The position numbers and the translations under genes were made by a program. This document shows positions 5,382 through 15,364 of a stretch of DNA of 64,000 nt, in pieces. The notes beneath the pieces were generated by a model that had not been told where the DNA came from, made no database searches, and saw only the letters and a list, made by a program, of their open reading frames with translations. Each line of letters starts with the position of its first letter. Within the stretch, counting starts at the first letter, position 1. The DNA is from Veillonella montpellierensis DSM 17217 (lineage in GTDB: Bacteria; Bacillota; Negativicutes; Veillonellales; Veillonellaceae). The stretch spans positions 1 through 64,000 of the forward strand of contig NZ_AUFY01000006.1 in the NCBI RefSeq assembly GCF_000426745.1. The letters are read 5' to 3'.

Positions 5382-5861
5382 ATGTGTAAGCGCAATGATT
5401 ATATAAGTTGGGACGAATATTTTATGGGAGTGGCTAAATTAGCTGCACAGCGTTCAAAGGATCCTAATACACAAGTAGGTGCCTGCATTGTTAGTGATGA
5501 CAATAAAATTTTATCTATTGGTTATAATGGTCTGCCATTGCATTGTCATGATGATGATTTTAGTTGGAGCAGAGATACACATAATGATAATAAATATTTT
5601 TATGCAGTGCATAGTGAATTAAATGCTATTTTGAATTATAGAGGTGGTTCATTAGAAAATAGTAAAATTTATGTTACTTTATTTCCTTGTAATGAATGTG
5701 CTAAAGCGATTATTCAAAGTGGTATAAAGTCAGTTATTTATTGGGAAGATAAGTATGCAAATACACCAGAAGTTATGGCATCAAAGCGTATGTTACAAAC
5801 AGCAGGTGTTGAGTTAATTCAATATGAACCAACAAGTAGAGTCTTAACTATTCATCTATAG
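5382..5861 (+). CDS. comEB: Deoxycytidylate deaminase family (ComEB-like)
   Basis: 159 residues. Zinc deaminase motifs are present: HSELNAI (His ligand and catalytic Glu) and PCNECAK (two Cys ligands), with an N-terminal DPNTQVGACIV typical of dCMP deaminases. It converts dCMP to dUMP for thymidylate synthesis. In Bacillus the homologue comEB lies between comEA and comEC. Here it lies just before them but separated by an opposite-strand aminopeptidase, a loosened version of the same cluster. It is the first chromosomal gene right of the left prophage. Confidence 0.85.
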   Translation: MCKRNDYISWDEYFMGVAKLAAQRSKDPNTQVGACIVSDDNKILSIGYNGLPLHCHDDDFSWSRDTHNDNKYFYAVHSELNAILNYRGGSLENSKIYVTLFPCNECAKAIIQSGIKSVIYWEDKYANTPEVMASKRMLQTAGVELIQYEPTSRVLTIHL

Positions 5862-5969
5862 GCAGTTCGGCATGATAAAAAATAGAAATAGTAGTCATTT
5901 TATGACTACAGCGATATAAGACATAAAAAAATATTAGTTATACTCATTTATAAGAGTATAGTAATAAAT

Positions 5970-6010
5970 AGGCCGCTAATCAAAGATATATTACTTTGAT
6001 TAGCGGCCTT
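5970..6010. terminator. Bidirectional terminator between convergent genes
   Basis: Perfect 16-bp inverted repeat (5970-5985 / 5994-6009, AGGCCGCTAATCAAAG). It lies between the deaminase and the convergent aminopeptidase. The rest of the 300-base gap (5862-6161) holds no gene I can support. Confidence 0.8.
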
Positions 6011-6161
6011 ATAATTATGGTTTAAGAACATTGAGTCTATCTTGAAAGTAGCTATTTATGTGCTGGAGGAAAGATGTATTGTTGAAAATTATTTTTTATA
6101 TCGCCTAGAAGTATTTAATCATATTAGGCAAATAAGAAAGATAAATTTAGTAGAATAATTT

Positions 6162-7391
6162 TTATACCAATAATCTTCCATGTTCCATAATGGGAACCGT
6201 AGTTTTATCTTTTTTTATCCCTACAATATTCATATCTTCGTGGCCAATCATAAAATCAACATGCACCATAGAATAATTTATCCCTCGATCTCGTAATTGC
6301 TCTGCACTTTTACCTTCGTTATTAGCAATGCAGGTAGGATAGGCAGCACCAATGGCTAGATGACAGGAAGCATTTTCATCGTATAAAGTTTCGTAGAAAA
6401 TCTTGTTTGATTGACTAATAGGACTATAGTGATCAACAAGTGCTACTTCACCTAAGAAGTGGGAACCAAAATCTGTAGAGATAAGTTCTTCAAGAATTTC
6501 TTGACCTTTTTCAGCATGAATTTCAATGATATCTCCACGTTCAATTTTAAAATAAAAATTTTTAATCATATTTCCTTGATAGATTAACGGTTTTGTAGCA
6601 TACACTATACCGTTAACACCGTTGAATTGTGGTGCTGTATATACTTCTTCTGTAGGAATATTGGCATTAAATTCTATCTTATTATTCGCTAATTCCGTGC
6701 CACCTTGCCAAATATGTCCTTCTGGTAGGTGAATTGTTAAATTAGTGCCGTTAGAACATGTATAATGTAAGGCTTCTAAGTTTAATGCATTTAATCTTTC
6801 AGTTCGTTTTTTTAAGTTAGTTAAATGCGATGTAATGTATTCTTCTTCTGGTACATCGACTAGTCGACACAAACGCAAAATATCCATCCATAAGGCGGAT
6901 ATTTTTTCATCATTAGTTCCTGTATAGTTCAGTGCTTCTGCCCAATCTAGCGTAGCTACTGAGGCAACACACCAAGTTAATTGAGAGCCCATAATGGCTT
7001 GGTGATAAAATGATAATGCGTCATTTAAGCTTTTTCCTTGCATGGCTAGTCGTTTAGGTGGAACTTCAGAAAAGGCTTTAGGATTGGCACTGATCAATGA
7101 TAGAAAGGCTGATTTACGATCAACATAGGTTTTATAGTAGGCTGATAGCCAATTAGGTTGACGTATTAATGCATTTTCGCGTGCGTATAATAGTCGTTGT
7201 TTAGCTACAGGAATGGACCGCCAATTTACGACTACCTCAAAGCAACCCATTTTATAAGCTTCTTCAGTGACAATATATGCAAACTCTTTACTTTCCACAT
7301 CCACAGAAATAAATAGAGTTTGATTTTTTTGTAAATTGACTCCAGAAGTCAATAATAGTTTAGCATATTCTCTTAATTTTTGATGTAACAT
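6162..7391 (-). CDS. M29 family aminopeptidase
   Basis: 409 residues, full length for the M29 thermophilic-aminopeptidase/AmpS family. The metal-binding half shows NIPTEEVYTAPQ (Glu ligand), GEVALVDHYSPI (Glu and His), a Tyr in FYETLYDENA and the terminal HVDFMIG (His, Asp). Cytoplasmic broad-specificity aminopeptidase that trims peptides. SD AAGGAG lies 6 bases before ATG. Monocistronic, divergent from comEA and convergent with the deaminase gene. Confidence 0.9.
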   Translation of the reverse strand: MLHQKLREYAKLLLTSGVNLQKNQTLFISVDVESKEFAYIVTEEAYKMGCFEVVVNWRSIPVAKQRLLYARENALIRQPNWLSAYYKTYVDRKSAFLSLISANPKAFSEVPPKRLAMQGKSLNDALSFYHQAIMGSQLTWCVASVATLDWAEALNYTGTNDEKISALWMDILRLCRLVDVPEEEYITSHLTNLKKRTERLNALNLEALHYTCSNGTNLTIHLPEGHIWQGGTELANNKIEFNANIPTEEVYTAPQFNGVNGIVYATKPLIYQGNMIKNFYFKIERGDIIEIHAEKGQEILEELISTDFGSHFLGEVALVDHYSPISQSNKIFYETLYDENASCHLAIGAAYPTCIANNEGKSAEQLRDRGINYSMVHVDFMIGHEDMNIVGIKKDKTTVPIMEHGRLLV

Positions 7392-7471
7392 AATATCTCC
7401 TTATATCACTGCTAGTAGATTTACTAGGAATTTAGTTACTGACTTAGAATTCTATAGTAGAGGTGATGTAA

Positions 7472-8047
7472 ATGAAAAAGTACGATAAAAAAATAATATA
7501 TGGCAGTATAGGCATCGTAATCATTATATGTATAATTTATTTTCTACTGCCTATTATAACAGAGAATGAAGTACAAATAAATAATGGAGAAAATCAAGAT
7601 TCTTATTCATCATCTATGAATGCTAATAGTTCAAATGATGGAGAGTATCATATTTATATTACAGGGGCTATAGAAAATCCAGGATTATACAATTTAGAAA
7701 AATCATATACTATACATGAGGCAATTACGTTAGCTGGAGGCTTATTACCTTATGCGGGAACAGATTCTATTAATTTAGCAGAAAAAGTTGAACCGGGAAC
7801 ACATATTCATATTCCATTTAATTTTAATGGGAATCCAGAAGCATTATTACGCAAGAAGAAGATAAATATTAATACAGCGACGATTGAAGAATTAAAAAGC
7901 TTGCCAGGTATTGGTGAAACTATGGCAAAACGAATTGATGAGTATCGGAAGGAACATGGTAGTTTTGCTAGTGTTAATGATATGACAAAAGTCAAGGGGA
8001 TTGGAAAAGCTTTGTTGCGCAAAATTCAAGATAAAGTAACTGTATAG
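7472..8047 (+). CDS. comEA: ComEA competence DNA receptor
   Basis: 191 residues. N-terminal membrane anchor (residues 8-28, IIYGSIGIVIIICIIYFLLP), a polar Asn/Ser linker, an SLBB domain (YITGAIENPGLYNLEKSYTI), then a helix-hairpin-helix DNA-binding domain (ININTATIEELKSLPGIGET to VKGIGKALLRKI). Binds incoming double-stranded DNA at the cell surface and passes it to ComEC. SD AGAGGTG. comEC starts 8 bases after the stop. Confidence 0.92.
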   Translation: MKKYDKKIIYGSIGIVIIICIIYFLLPIITENEVQINNGENQDSYSSSMNANSSNDGEYHIYITGAIENPGLYNLEKSYTIHEAITLAGGLLPYAGTDSINLAEKVEPGTHIHIPFNFNGNPEALLRKKKININTATIEELKSLPGIGETMAKRIDEYRKEHGSFASVNDMTKVKGIGKALLRKIQDKVTV

Positions 8048-8055
8048 GTAGTATT

Positions 8056-10416
8056 ATGCATAGATTATATATTTTATATACAGATATTAGTGCTATTATA
8101 TTGGCGGCTATGCTTACTGGTATAGGTATAGCATATATGCGAATGATTGATATTACCTATCCATTGGAATTACTTGTTATACTTTCTATGTTATATGTGG
8201 CTAGTAAAATTATTATTTTTTTACGGACTAGAGAGTTTTTATGGCAACGAATGGTAATCATCACTATATTGATTTTGGGTAGTAGTTGTTTAGGTTATAT
8301 ACTTACAGAACATAGTGTGATGAATTACTATGAATTACAACCATTTTATGCTAAACAAGAAGGACAGTATGTTATAGCTACGACTAAGGATAGTGAGCTA
8401 GTTTCTTTTTCAGATGGGGCTTACCAAAAAATCACAGGAAGATTATATGGAGTAATAGCAGAAAAAAATCATAAAGAATGGCATATAGTAGGAAAAGGTC
8501 TGATTAATACATATAGTAAAATAGAGACTAATACACCAAAAAAAGATATGAGAATAAATGAGACACATCCTAACTTGATGCAAGCAGGCAGTTTGATAAT
8601 GGTAAAAGGAACTCCTACTATATATCGACCTATCAAAGAAGTAGGGGCAATTGACTTGACGGCTAGAGCGATTTCTTCTGGAACGGTAGCTACTATTTAT
8701 AATGGTGATTATCAATATATATCTGAGGAAATGTTGTCATCCTATGGCTTTCATGAATCATTTATAGATAGGATGGCACGAAATATCTATCGTATAACAA
8801 GTCACTTCCGTTATAGAATTAGTGACTATATACATACTTATCTGCCAGAAGAAGAAGGAACTATTTGTAAGTCCCTTATATTAGGTGCTAATTATCATGA
8901 TTTATCACCAGTGATTATAGATACATTCTCTTACTCTGGACTCATTCATATTTTATCTGTGTCAGGTTCACATATAGCATTGTTATTTTCTTTTGTGTAT
9001 GGGATCTTAGCTCTGTTTCGTGTACCTAAACGAAAATCGGTATATGTCGCCTTATTAGTTGTTATCGGTTATTGCATACTGCTTGGATTTAATGCCCCAG
9101 CGGTAAGATCCTCTATTATGGGTGTAATCATTGGCATGAGCGTTATTATGGGGCGCAGATATAACGCACGACAGGCTTTATTGAATACAGCTATTGTTTT
9201 ATTAATATATAATCCATTATTAGCACTCGATATAAGCTTTCAATTTTCTTTTCTTTCCACGTTAGGAATTATTTTATTTTTTAGGCCAATGTATATATTA
9301 CTGCCACGTATACCAAGTTATCTAAAAGGTCCAATTATTCTTTCGTTAACAGCTCAAAGTATAATTTTGCCGCTACAATTATATTATTTTCATTTTTTTA
9401 GTCCCATCTCAGTGGTGACAGCTGTTATTGTAACACCTTTATTAGATGTAGTAATTATTTTATTATTGTTACTCTTAGCACTATCAATAGTTATATCTGT
9501 ACCTATACTATGGTATATAATTAAATGGATATTACAATTAGCGTTGTTTTTTAATTATTCTTTAGTACAGTGGCAATTTTCTGTAATTTGGGTAGGCATG
9601 TTACCGTTATTATATAGTATGATATATTATATGGGAATTAGGTTTTTATATTATTATGTAGCAGAGGTTTCAGTTGTTATATATCATTATGTGATTTATG
9701 TGATTAGTATTATTGGTATCACGTTTATATTCGCACTAGGTATGAATTATTATAGTAGTCATCTTAGATTTCATTATATCCCGATAAAACGAGGAATAGC
9801 ATATACTATTGTACAAGGATATCATAATCGCATGTTGTATATCGATATGAAAAATAATCCTATAGATATGGCAGATATACGAATGTTACGTAAAGCGATT
9901 CAAGGCCAAGGATTTTCATCGTACACAATGATTATTGGAGAACATGTGGAAAAGTATGATAGAGAGCAATTAACAATGTTATGCAATAGGTCAATTGATA
10001 TGGATAGTAGTAGATCTTTTTATAGACAAGATGCATATAGAATTTCTAGTAGTAGGAATAATAGAGTGACCCATAGTTCAAATCAGAATCAATTATATAT
10101 AGTAGGCGATTGGAAACCATATGGTGGAGGACAGCTAGAGATAGAGAAAAGTAATGATAAATTATTAGCAATTCATGTAAGTAATTCACATGGCAATTAT
10201 TATTTTACTCATGGACAAATAGATAAAAAAGCACTAGAATTAAACAATAAAGTGAATGTATTTATCACAGATACGCCTAAAATTATCGACAGTGAAATTG
10301 TAAATAATTCTACTGTTATTTATTACGCTATAGGTTATAAAAAGGTAGATGTTGATATAGATAATGACTATATTTATACTGCTAAGTATCGATATATTCC
10401 AGATGTAACACTTTAA
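8056..10416 (+). CDS. comEC: ComEC/Rec2 DNA uptake channel
   Basis: 786 residues, polytopic. An N-terminal OB-like DUF4131 region (residues about 75-210) precedes the competence domain with the hallmark YSGLIHILSVSGSHIALLF (about residues 293-312) and many membrane helices to residue 560. It forms the channel for single-stranded DNA import. The C-terminal region sits where the metallo-beta-lactamase nuclease lies in Bacillus, but no HxHxDH motif is present, so that domain looks degenerate. Operon with comEA and holA. Confidence 0.9.
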   Translation: MHRLYILYTDISAIILAAMLTGIGIAYMRMIDITYPLELLVILSMLYVASKIIIFLRTREFLWQRMVIITILILGSSCLGYILTEHSVMNYYELQPFYAKQEGQYVIATTKDSELVSFSDGAYQKITGRLYGVIAEKNHKEWHIVGKGLINTYSKIETNTPKKDMRINETHPNLMQAGSLIMVKGTPTIYRPIKEVGAIDLTARAISSGTVATIYNGDYQYISEEMLSSYGFHESFIDRMARNIYRITSHFRYRISDYIHTYLPEEEGTICKSLILGANYHDLSPVIIDTFSYSGLIHILSVSGSHIALLFSFVYGILALFRVPKRKSVYVALLVVIGYCILLGFNAPAVRSSIMGVIIGMSVIMGRRYNARQALLNTAIVLLIYNPLLALDISFQFSFLSTLGIILFFRPMYILLPRIPSYLKGPIILSLTAQSIILPLQLYYFHFFSPISVVTAVIVTPLLDVVIILLLLLLALSIVISVPILWYIIKWILQLALFFNYSLVQWQFSVIWVGMLPLLYSMIYYMGIRFLYYYVAEVSVVIYHYVIYVISIIGITFIFALGMNYYSSHLRFHYIPIKRGIAYTIVQGYHNRMLYIDMKNNPIDMADIRMLRKAIQGQGFSSYTMIIGEHVEKYDREQLTMLCNRSIDMDSSRSFYRQDAYRISSSRNNRVTHSSNQNQLYIVGDWKPYGGGQLEIEKSNDKLLAIHVSNSHGNYYFTHGQIDKKALELNNKVNVFITDTPKIIDSEIVNNSTVIYYAIGYKKVDVDIDNDYIYTAKYRYIPDVTL

Positions 10417-10437
10417 TTGTATGTAAGGAGATTAGTT

Positions 10438-11418
10438 ATGGCTCAAGTATCAATTATTTATGGCAATGAACCACAATTGATAGAAGAGAAAAAACAAGAA
10501 ATTTTACAGCGTTATAAAACTATTCCGATTACTACATTGCGTGATACCATAGATCCCGTTCGCATTAGCGAGTCTTTGTGTGAAGACTCTTTATTTGATG
10601 ATGAACGATTATTTCTTTTAATTGATCCACCTGTTTTTAAAAAGAGTGGTAAACGAGAAGATTCAGCATGGAATAATTTATATAACAGTATCATACAGTA
10701 TAAAGGGAAAAATCCAGTTGTTATTATATATCATGATACAATTGATAAACGGATTAAAACAAATATGGCTCTATTGAATAAAGTTGAGTCAATAGAATGC
10801 AAACGCCTAGAAGGCGGTGAATTATTAGCATGGATACGTAATTATTGCACACATCATGGCTTTAAAATCACACCAGATGGTATAGAATATATCCGTCATT
10901 TAATGGAACTATGGCAAGATGTATCTGTTTCATTTATGAGAACAGAACTGGATCGATATTTTTTGCAATTAGGTAATCATAAGATAATTGACCAACAGTT
11001 TTTGGAAACAAATAGTAGTGATTATGGTGCTAAAAATATTTTTGCTTTTAAAGAAGCTTTATTACAAAAAAATGTATCTACATTATTAGAATTATTTCCG
11101 TTTATGTTAGGTTATAAAGAAATTGATCGAGCCATGTCTTATATAGAAGGTCAATTACGACTGCAATTAATGGTGAGTGAATGCCGTTCACTAGGAATGT
11201 CTCGACAAAGTATAGAAAATTTATGTAAAGAGAAAAACTCTTCTATAAAAAGCTATCCCATTAAATTGGCCTATAATGCAGCCCATGAGATTTCTATATC
11301 TGCCCTAGAGAAACTATTAGTAGGTTTATATACGATTATGACTGATAGTCGTCAAGGTAAAAGTGATATGTGGCAATTTAGAGATTTATGTATAGCTTAT
11401 TGTAAAGAATCAAATTAG
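10438..11418 (+). CDS. holA: DNA polymerase III delta subunit
   Basis: 326 residues from ATG 10438, chosen because TAAGGAG lies 7 bases upstream; an earlier TTG has no ribosome site. Starts MAQVSIIYGNEPQLIEEKKQ, the conserved HolA beginning, followed by DSLFDDERLFLL and a C-terminal collar region. It opens the sliding clamp within the clamp-loader complex. Placement after comEC is conserved in Firmicutes. The AAA+ folds of delta lack a P-loop, as here. Confidence 0.88.
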   Translation: MAQVSIIYGNEPQLIEEKKQEILQRYKTIPITTLRDTIDPVRISESLCEDSLFDDERLFLLIDPPVFKKSGKREDSAWNNLYNSIIQYKGKNPVVIIYHDTIDKRIKTNMALLNKVESIECKRLEGGELLAWIRNYCTHHGFKITPDGIEYIRHLMELWQDVSVSFMRTELDRYFLQLGNHKIIDQQFLETNSSDYGAKNIFAFKEALLQKNVSTLLELFPFMLGYKEIDRAMSYIEGQLRLQLMVSECRSLGMSRQSIENLCKEKNSSIKSYPIKLAYNAAHEISISALEKLLVGLYTIMTDSRQGKSDMWQFRDLCIAYCKESN

Positions 11419-11446
11419 TCTAGGTATTGGTTGTGTGGAATAGAAT

Positions 11447-14400
11447 ATGAAAGTACGGTATCATATAGTATCAAAACAAAAACAGAATACAGATTATTAT
11501 GTGGATTTAGAAAAACAAGAAGTAACGGTAGAGACAAGAGAACCATCATTCACTACGTTAGAGAATTTGCGAAATAAATTAGTTGCTTGGTATGAAGAAA
11601 AGGGAATTAGTTTTTCAGCCATACCATCGAATAGTGATACCACATGTTGCTTTTCTTGGAACATTAATGCCATTACAGGCGATGGAATGGATACGTATTA
11701 CTACGCTGGAGGCTGTGGCGTTGGTGAATTGATTGAAGAGATTGAAGCAATTCGCAGTGAACAAGAAAAAGACTGTGAAGTAAGTTCTGACTATAGGGAA
11801 GTATATAGTTGTTCTGAAGACGGACCGATGCCTATTGATTTTGCTCCATTTATGGAGGATGATGAAAGCCTTGATTTTTTTGATACTGCACCTGTTGCGT
11901 GTGATTATGTAACTACTAAACCAGATAGTGTATCTCATAAGAAAGAGGCTACAGTGCGGAGTAGTTATTCTGGAAAATCCCGTAGACGTAAAAATGAAGA
12001 AACCGCAGAAGGTATGCTATTGGGACCTCATATTCAAGGTGATGCGGTACATATTATGGATATTAATGATGGTGGTCGCAACTTAGTATTTGAAGGCGTT
12101 ATTGTAGGGGAATGCGAGTTACGAGTTACTAAAACAGATAAGTCGATTGTCATTGGCACGATTGCTGATATGACTAATAGTATTCGCTTTAAAAAATTCT
12201 TTAATTCTGTTGAGGAAGGGGAAGATGTTGTAAAAAAATTAAAAAAAGTATCTTCTGTACGAGTACAAGGAGATGTTGATTTTGATGATAAGTTCGAACG
12301 TGATTTTATATTGCAGGTAAAGAGTATAGAAGAAATATCTACCACCGTGAAACGAAAAGAAAATCGCGAAGACTCTCGTGTTGAATTACATCTTCATACT
12401 AAAATGAGTGATAAAGATGCACTTGTATCGGTAAAAGAATTACTACAAACGATTAAAGAATGGGGGCATCCTGCGGTAGCTATTACTGATCATGGTGTGG
12501 TACAAGCTTTTCCAGAGGCACAACAAATTGCTAAGGGCTTAGGCGTTAAGGTTATATATGGCGTAGAGGGTTATTTAATTGAAAATCCTGATTCGGATAA
12601 ACGCTATCATATTATCCTATTAGCGAAGAACCAAGTTGGATTACGGAATTTATATAAAATGATTAGTATATCTCATTTGGATTATTATAAACGGCGACCT
12701 AGATTGCCACGTGCAGTTATAGAAGAACATAGAGAAGGCATTATTATTGGTTCTGCGTGTGAAGCGGGAGAATTGATGCAAGCCATTGTTAAGGGGGAGT
12801 CTAAAGAGCGTTTATTAGATATCGCCAGCTTCTATGATTATTTAGAAATTCAACCAATTTGTAATAATGAATTTTTGGTACGCCAAGGCATTGTACCTGA
12901 TAGAGAAACCTTGATTGACATGAATAAAACGATTGTTGAATTAGGAGATGCTTTAGGTAAACGAGTGGTAGCAACTTGTGATGTACATTATTTACATCCA
13001 GAAGATAAGATTTATCGTGAAATTATGTTGACGGCCAGTGGATTTATGGACGCGGCCCATCAACCAGATTTGCACTTGCGTACGACGGATGAAATGTTAG
13101 CTGAATTTGACTACTTAGGGACCGATAAAGCATACGAAGTAGTAGTTACTAATTCTAGAGCCATTAATGAGATGATTGATGAACTTACACCTGTGCCAGA
13201 TGGTACGTATTCGCCTAAAATTGAAGGCTCTGAAAAAGCATTAACAGATATGTGTTATAAAAAAGCGAAATCTATTTACGGTGAGCCACTACCAAAAGTT
13301 GTACAAGAACGCTTAGATTATGAATTGGAACGTATTGTAGGTCATGGGTATGCCGTATTATATTATATTGCGCATAAATTGGTAAAAAAATCATTAGATG
13401 ATGGATATTTAGTGGGTTCACGAGGTTCTGTAGGTTCTTCTTTTGTTGCAACTATGGCAGATATTACAGAGGTTAATCCATTACCGCCACACTATGTGTG
13501 TCCTCATTGTAAATGGAGTGAGTTTTATACGAAAGGCGAATATCCAGGGGGATTTGACTTACCAAGAAAAAAATGTCCTAAATGCGGCACACCTTTACAT
13601 ACAAATGGTCACGATATTCCATTTGCTATTTTTATGGGATTTAATGGCGATAAAGTACCTGATATTGATTTAAATTTTTCCGGTGATTACCAAGCTAAAG
13701 CGCATAAGTATACAGAGGAATTATTCGGCCGTGATAATGTATTTAAAGCAGGTACAATTGGTACGATTGCCTCTAAAACAGCATTTGGCTATGTAAAAAA
13801 ATATGCAGAAATTCGAGGTATACAAGCACGCAATGGATATTTTGAAAATTTAGCAAAAGGATTTACCGGGGTAAAAAATACAACGGGACAACATCCTGGT
13901 GGTATTATGGTTTGTCCGCGAGATATGGATGTACATCATTTTACACCAGTTCAATATCCAGCAAATAAAAAAGAGAGTGGTGTTATTACTACACATTTTG
14001 ATTATCACTCGATAGAAGGACGTATGACGAAATTAGATATACTGGGTCATGATGATCCTACTATTATTCGTATGCTAGAAGATATGACCGGTATAGACGT
14101 ACAAACAATTCCTTTTGATGATCCAGAAACATTGAGTTTGTTTTCGTCAACAAAAGCAATAGGCTTGACACCAGAACAATTGCAAGGTGATAAGGTCGCT
14201 TCCTTGGCGGTGCCTGAATGTGGAACTAGTTTTGTGCGTCAGATGTTAGAAGACTCTAAACCACAACATTTTTCTGACTTAGTTCGTATTTCTGGATTTT
14301 CTCATGGCACCAATGTGTGGTTAGATAATGCACAAACTTTAATTAAAAATGGCACATGTAAATTAAATGAAGCCATTTCTACTCGTGATGATGTAATGAA

Positions 14401-15109
14401 CTATTTACGTAATCATGGAATTGCCGACTTAACCGGTTTTAAAGTTATGGAAAATGTTCGTAAAGGGAAAGGTATTGATAAAAAAGATAAGTTGGGTAAT
14501 CCAGAATCGGCATATGAAAAAGAAATGCGCGATGGAGGCATACCCGAATGGTTTATTGATTCTTGTAAAAAAATCTCCTATCTATTCCCACGTGCCCATG
14601 CAGTAGCTTATGTTATGATGGCATTTAGAATTGCATGGTTTAAAATTAATTATCCATTAGCGTTTTATGCAGCCTATTTTTCTATTCGCGCTAAGGCATT
14701 TGATTTACGTATTATGACACAAGATGTAGATGCTCAATTAGCTGAATTTAAGCGATTAAAAGCACTGGATTATAAAGCTACACAAAAAGATAAAGATATG
14801 ATGAGTGCCTTAGAAGTATCTATGGAAATGCGACAGAGAGGATATGAATTTATTAACGTAGATTTACGATATTCTCAAGCTCGACGTTTTTCCATTAAAG
14901 ATGGGAAACTATTACCACCATTTTTAGCTATTGATAGTTTAGGTGAAAAAGTAGCAGATATTATTGTAGAAGAACGAGAAAAGAAATTTTTTACATCCAT
15001 TAAAGATATACAACGTCGATGCAAGGTGTCACAGACAATTCTTGATACTATGATTTCTATGGGCTGTACGGGTGAATTACCAGACGATGAACAGATGAGT
15101 TTGTTCTAA
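11447..15109 (+). CDS. polC: DNA polymerase III alpha, PolC type without exonuclease insert
   Basis: 1220 residues, versus about 1440 for Bacillus PolC. An N-terminal OB region is followed by the PHP domain (ELHLHTKMSDKDALVSV, AITDHGVVQAFPEA). The polymerase core has SRGSVGSSFVATM, GDKVPDIDLNFSGDY (catalytic Asp pair) and LDILGHDDPT. Zinc cysteines are CPHC and CPKC, and the C-terminal clamp motif is QMSLF. The DEDDh 3'-5' exonuclease normally inserted inside PHP is absent: GVEGYLIENPDSDKRYHIIL joins the two halves directly. Main replicative polymerase; proofreading must come from another protein. Confidence 0.93.
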   Translation: MKVRYHIVSKQKQNTDYYVDLEKQEVTVETREPSFTTLENLRNKLVAWYEEKGISFSAIPSNSDTTCCFSWNINAITGDGMDTYYYAGGCGVGELIEEIEAIRSEQEKDCEVSSDYREVYSCSEDGPMPIDFAPFMEDDESLDFFDTAPVACDYVTTKPDSVSHKKEATVRSSYSGKSRRRKNEETAEGMLLGPHIQGDAVHIMDINDGGRNLVFEGVIVGECELRVTKTDKSIVIGTIADMTNSIRFKKFFNSVEEGEDVVKKLKKVSSVRVQGDVDFDDKFERDFILQVKSIEEISTTVKRKENREDSRVELHLHTKMSDKDALVSVKELLQTIKEWGHPAVAITDHGVVQAFPEAQQIAKGLGVKVIYGVEGYLIENPDSDKRYHIILLAKNQVGLRNLYKMISISHLDYYKRRPRLPRAVIEEHREGIIIGSACEAGELMQAIVKGESKERLLDIASFYDYLEIQPICNNEFLVRQGIVPDRETLIDMNKTIVELGDALGKRVVATCDVHYLHPEDKIYREIMLTASGFMDAAHQPDLHLRTTDEMLAEFDYLGTDKAYEVVVTNSRAINEMIDELTPVPDGTYSPKIEGSEKALTDMCYKKAKSIYGEPLPKVVQERLDYELERIVGHGYAVLYYIAHKLVKKSLDDGYLVGSRGSVGSSFVATMADITEVNPLPPHYVCPHCKWSEFYTKGEYPGGFDLPRKKCPKCGTPLHTNGHDIPFAIFMGFNGDKVPDIDLNFSGDYQAKAHKYTEELFGRDNVFKAGTIGTIASKTAFGYVKKYAEIRGIQARNGYFENLAKGFTGVKNTTGQHPGGIMVCPRDMDVHHFTPVQYPANKKESGVITTHFDYHSIEGRMTKLDILGHDDPTIIRMLEDMTGIDVQTIPFDDPETLSLFSSTKAIGLTPEQLQGDKVASLAVPECGTSFVRQMLEDSKPQHFSDLVRISGFSHGTNVWLDNAQTLIKNGTCKLNEAISTRDDVMNYLRNHGIADLTGFKVMENVRKGKGIDKKDKLGNPESAYEKEMRDGGIPEWFIDSCKKISYLFPRAHAVAYVMMAFRIAWFKINYPLAFYAAYFSIRAKAFDLRIMTQDVDAQLAEFKRLKALDYKATQKDKDMMSALEVSMEMRQRGYEFINVDLRYSQARRFSIKDGKLLPPFLAIDSLGEKVADIIVEEREKKFFTSIKDIQRRCKVSQTILDTMISMGCTGELPDDEQMSLF

Positions 15110-15116
15110 GTATACA

Positions 15117-15145
15117 TTGCATTCTTTGTGAGATAGTGATATTAT
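15117..15145 (+). promoter_or_regulatory. Promoter of the riboflavin operon
   Basis: TTGCAT (15117-15122), 17 bases, TATTAT (15140-15145), placing the start about 15 bases before the riboswitch P1 stem. Confidence 0.6.
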
Positions 15146-15164
15146 AGGGTCATAGTTATATATA

Positions 15165-15286
15165 GTCTTTGAGGTCAGGTGAGATAGTTATATCAATTCC
15201 TAACCGGCGGTGATAGTCCGCAAGCCTGTGACGGCACGATACGGTGCAATTCCGTAACCGACAGTAAAGTCTGGATGAGAAAAGAC
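15165..15286 (+). promoter_or_regulatory. FMN riboswitch (RFN element)
   Basis: Conserved RFN blocks are present in order: AATTCCTAACCGGCGGTGAT, AGTCCGC, GACGGCACGATACGGTGCAA, TTCCGTAACCGACAGTAAAG and TCTGGATGAGA. P1 is formed by GTCTTT (15165-15170) and AAAGAC (15281-15286). It binds FMN and, with the terminator at 15317-15348, shuts off ribD-ribE-ribBA-ribH when FMN is plentiful. Confidence 0.95.
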
Positions 15287-15316
15287 ACAATTGCATGTAT
15301 TCGTGTGTAATTTTAA

Positions 15317-15348
15317 AGAGGCTATTATATAGTAGCCTCTTTTTTTTA
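15317..15348 (+). terminator. Riboswitch-controlled terminator
   Basis: AGAGGCTA (15317-15324) / TAGCCTCT (15333-15340) followed by a run of T, ending just before the ribD ribosome site AGGAGATGATG. Expression platform of the FMN riboswitch. Confidence 0.85.
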
Positions 15349-15364
15349 TAGGAGATGATGTGTC

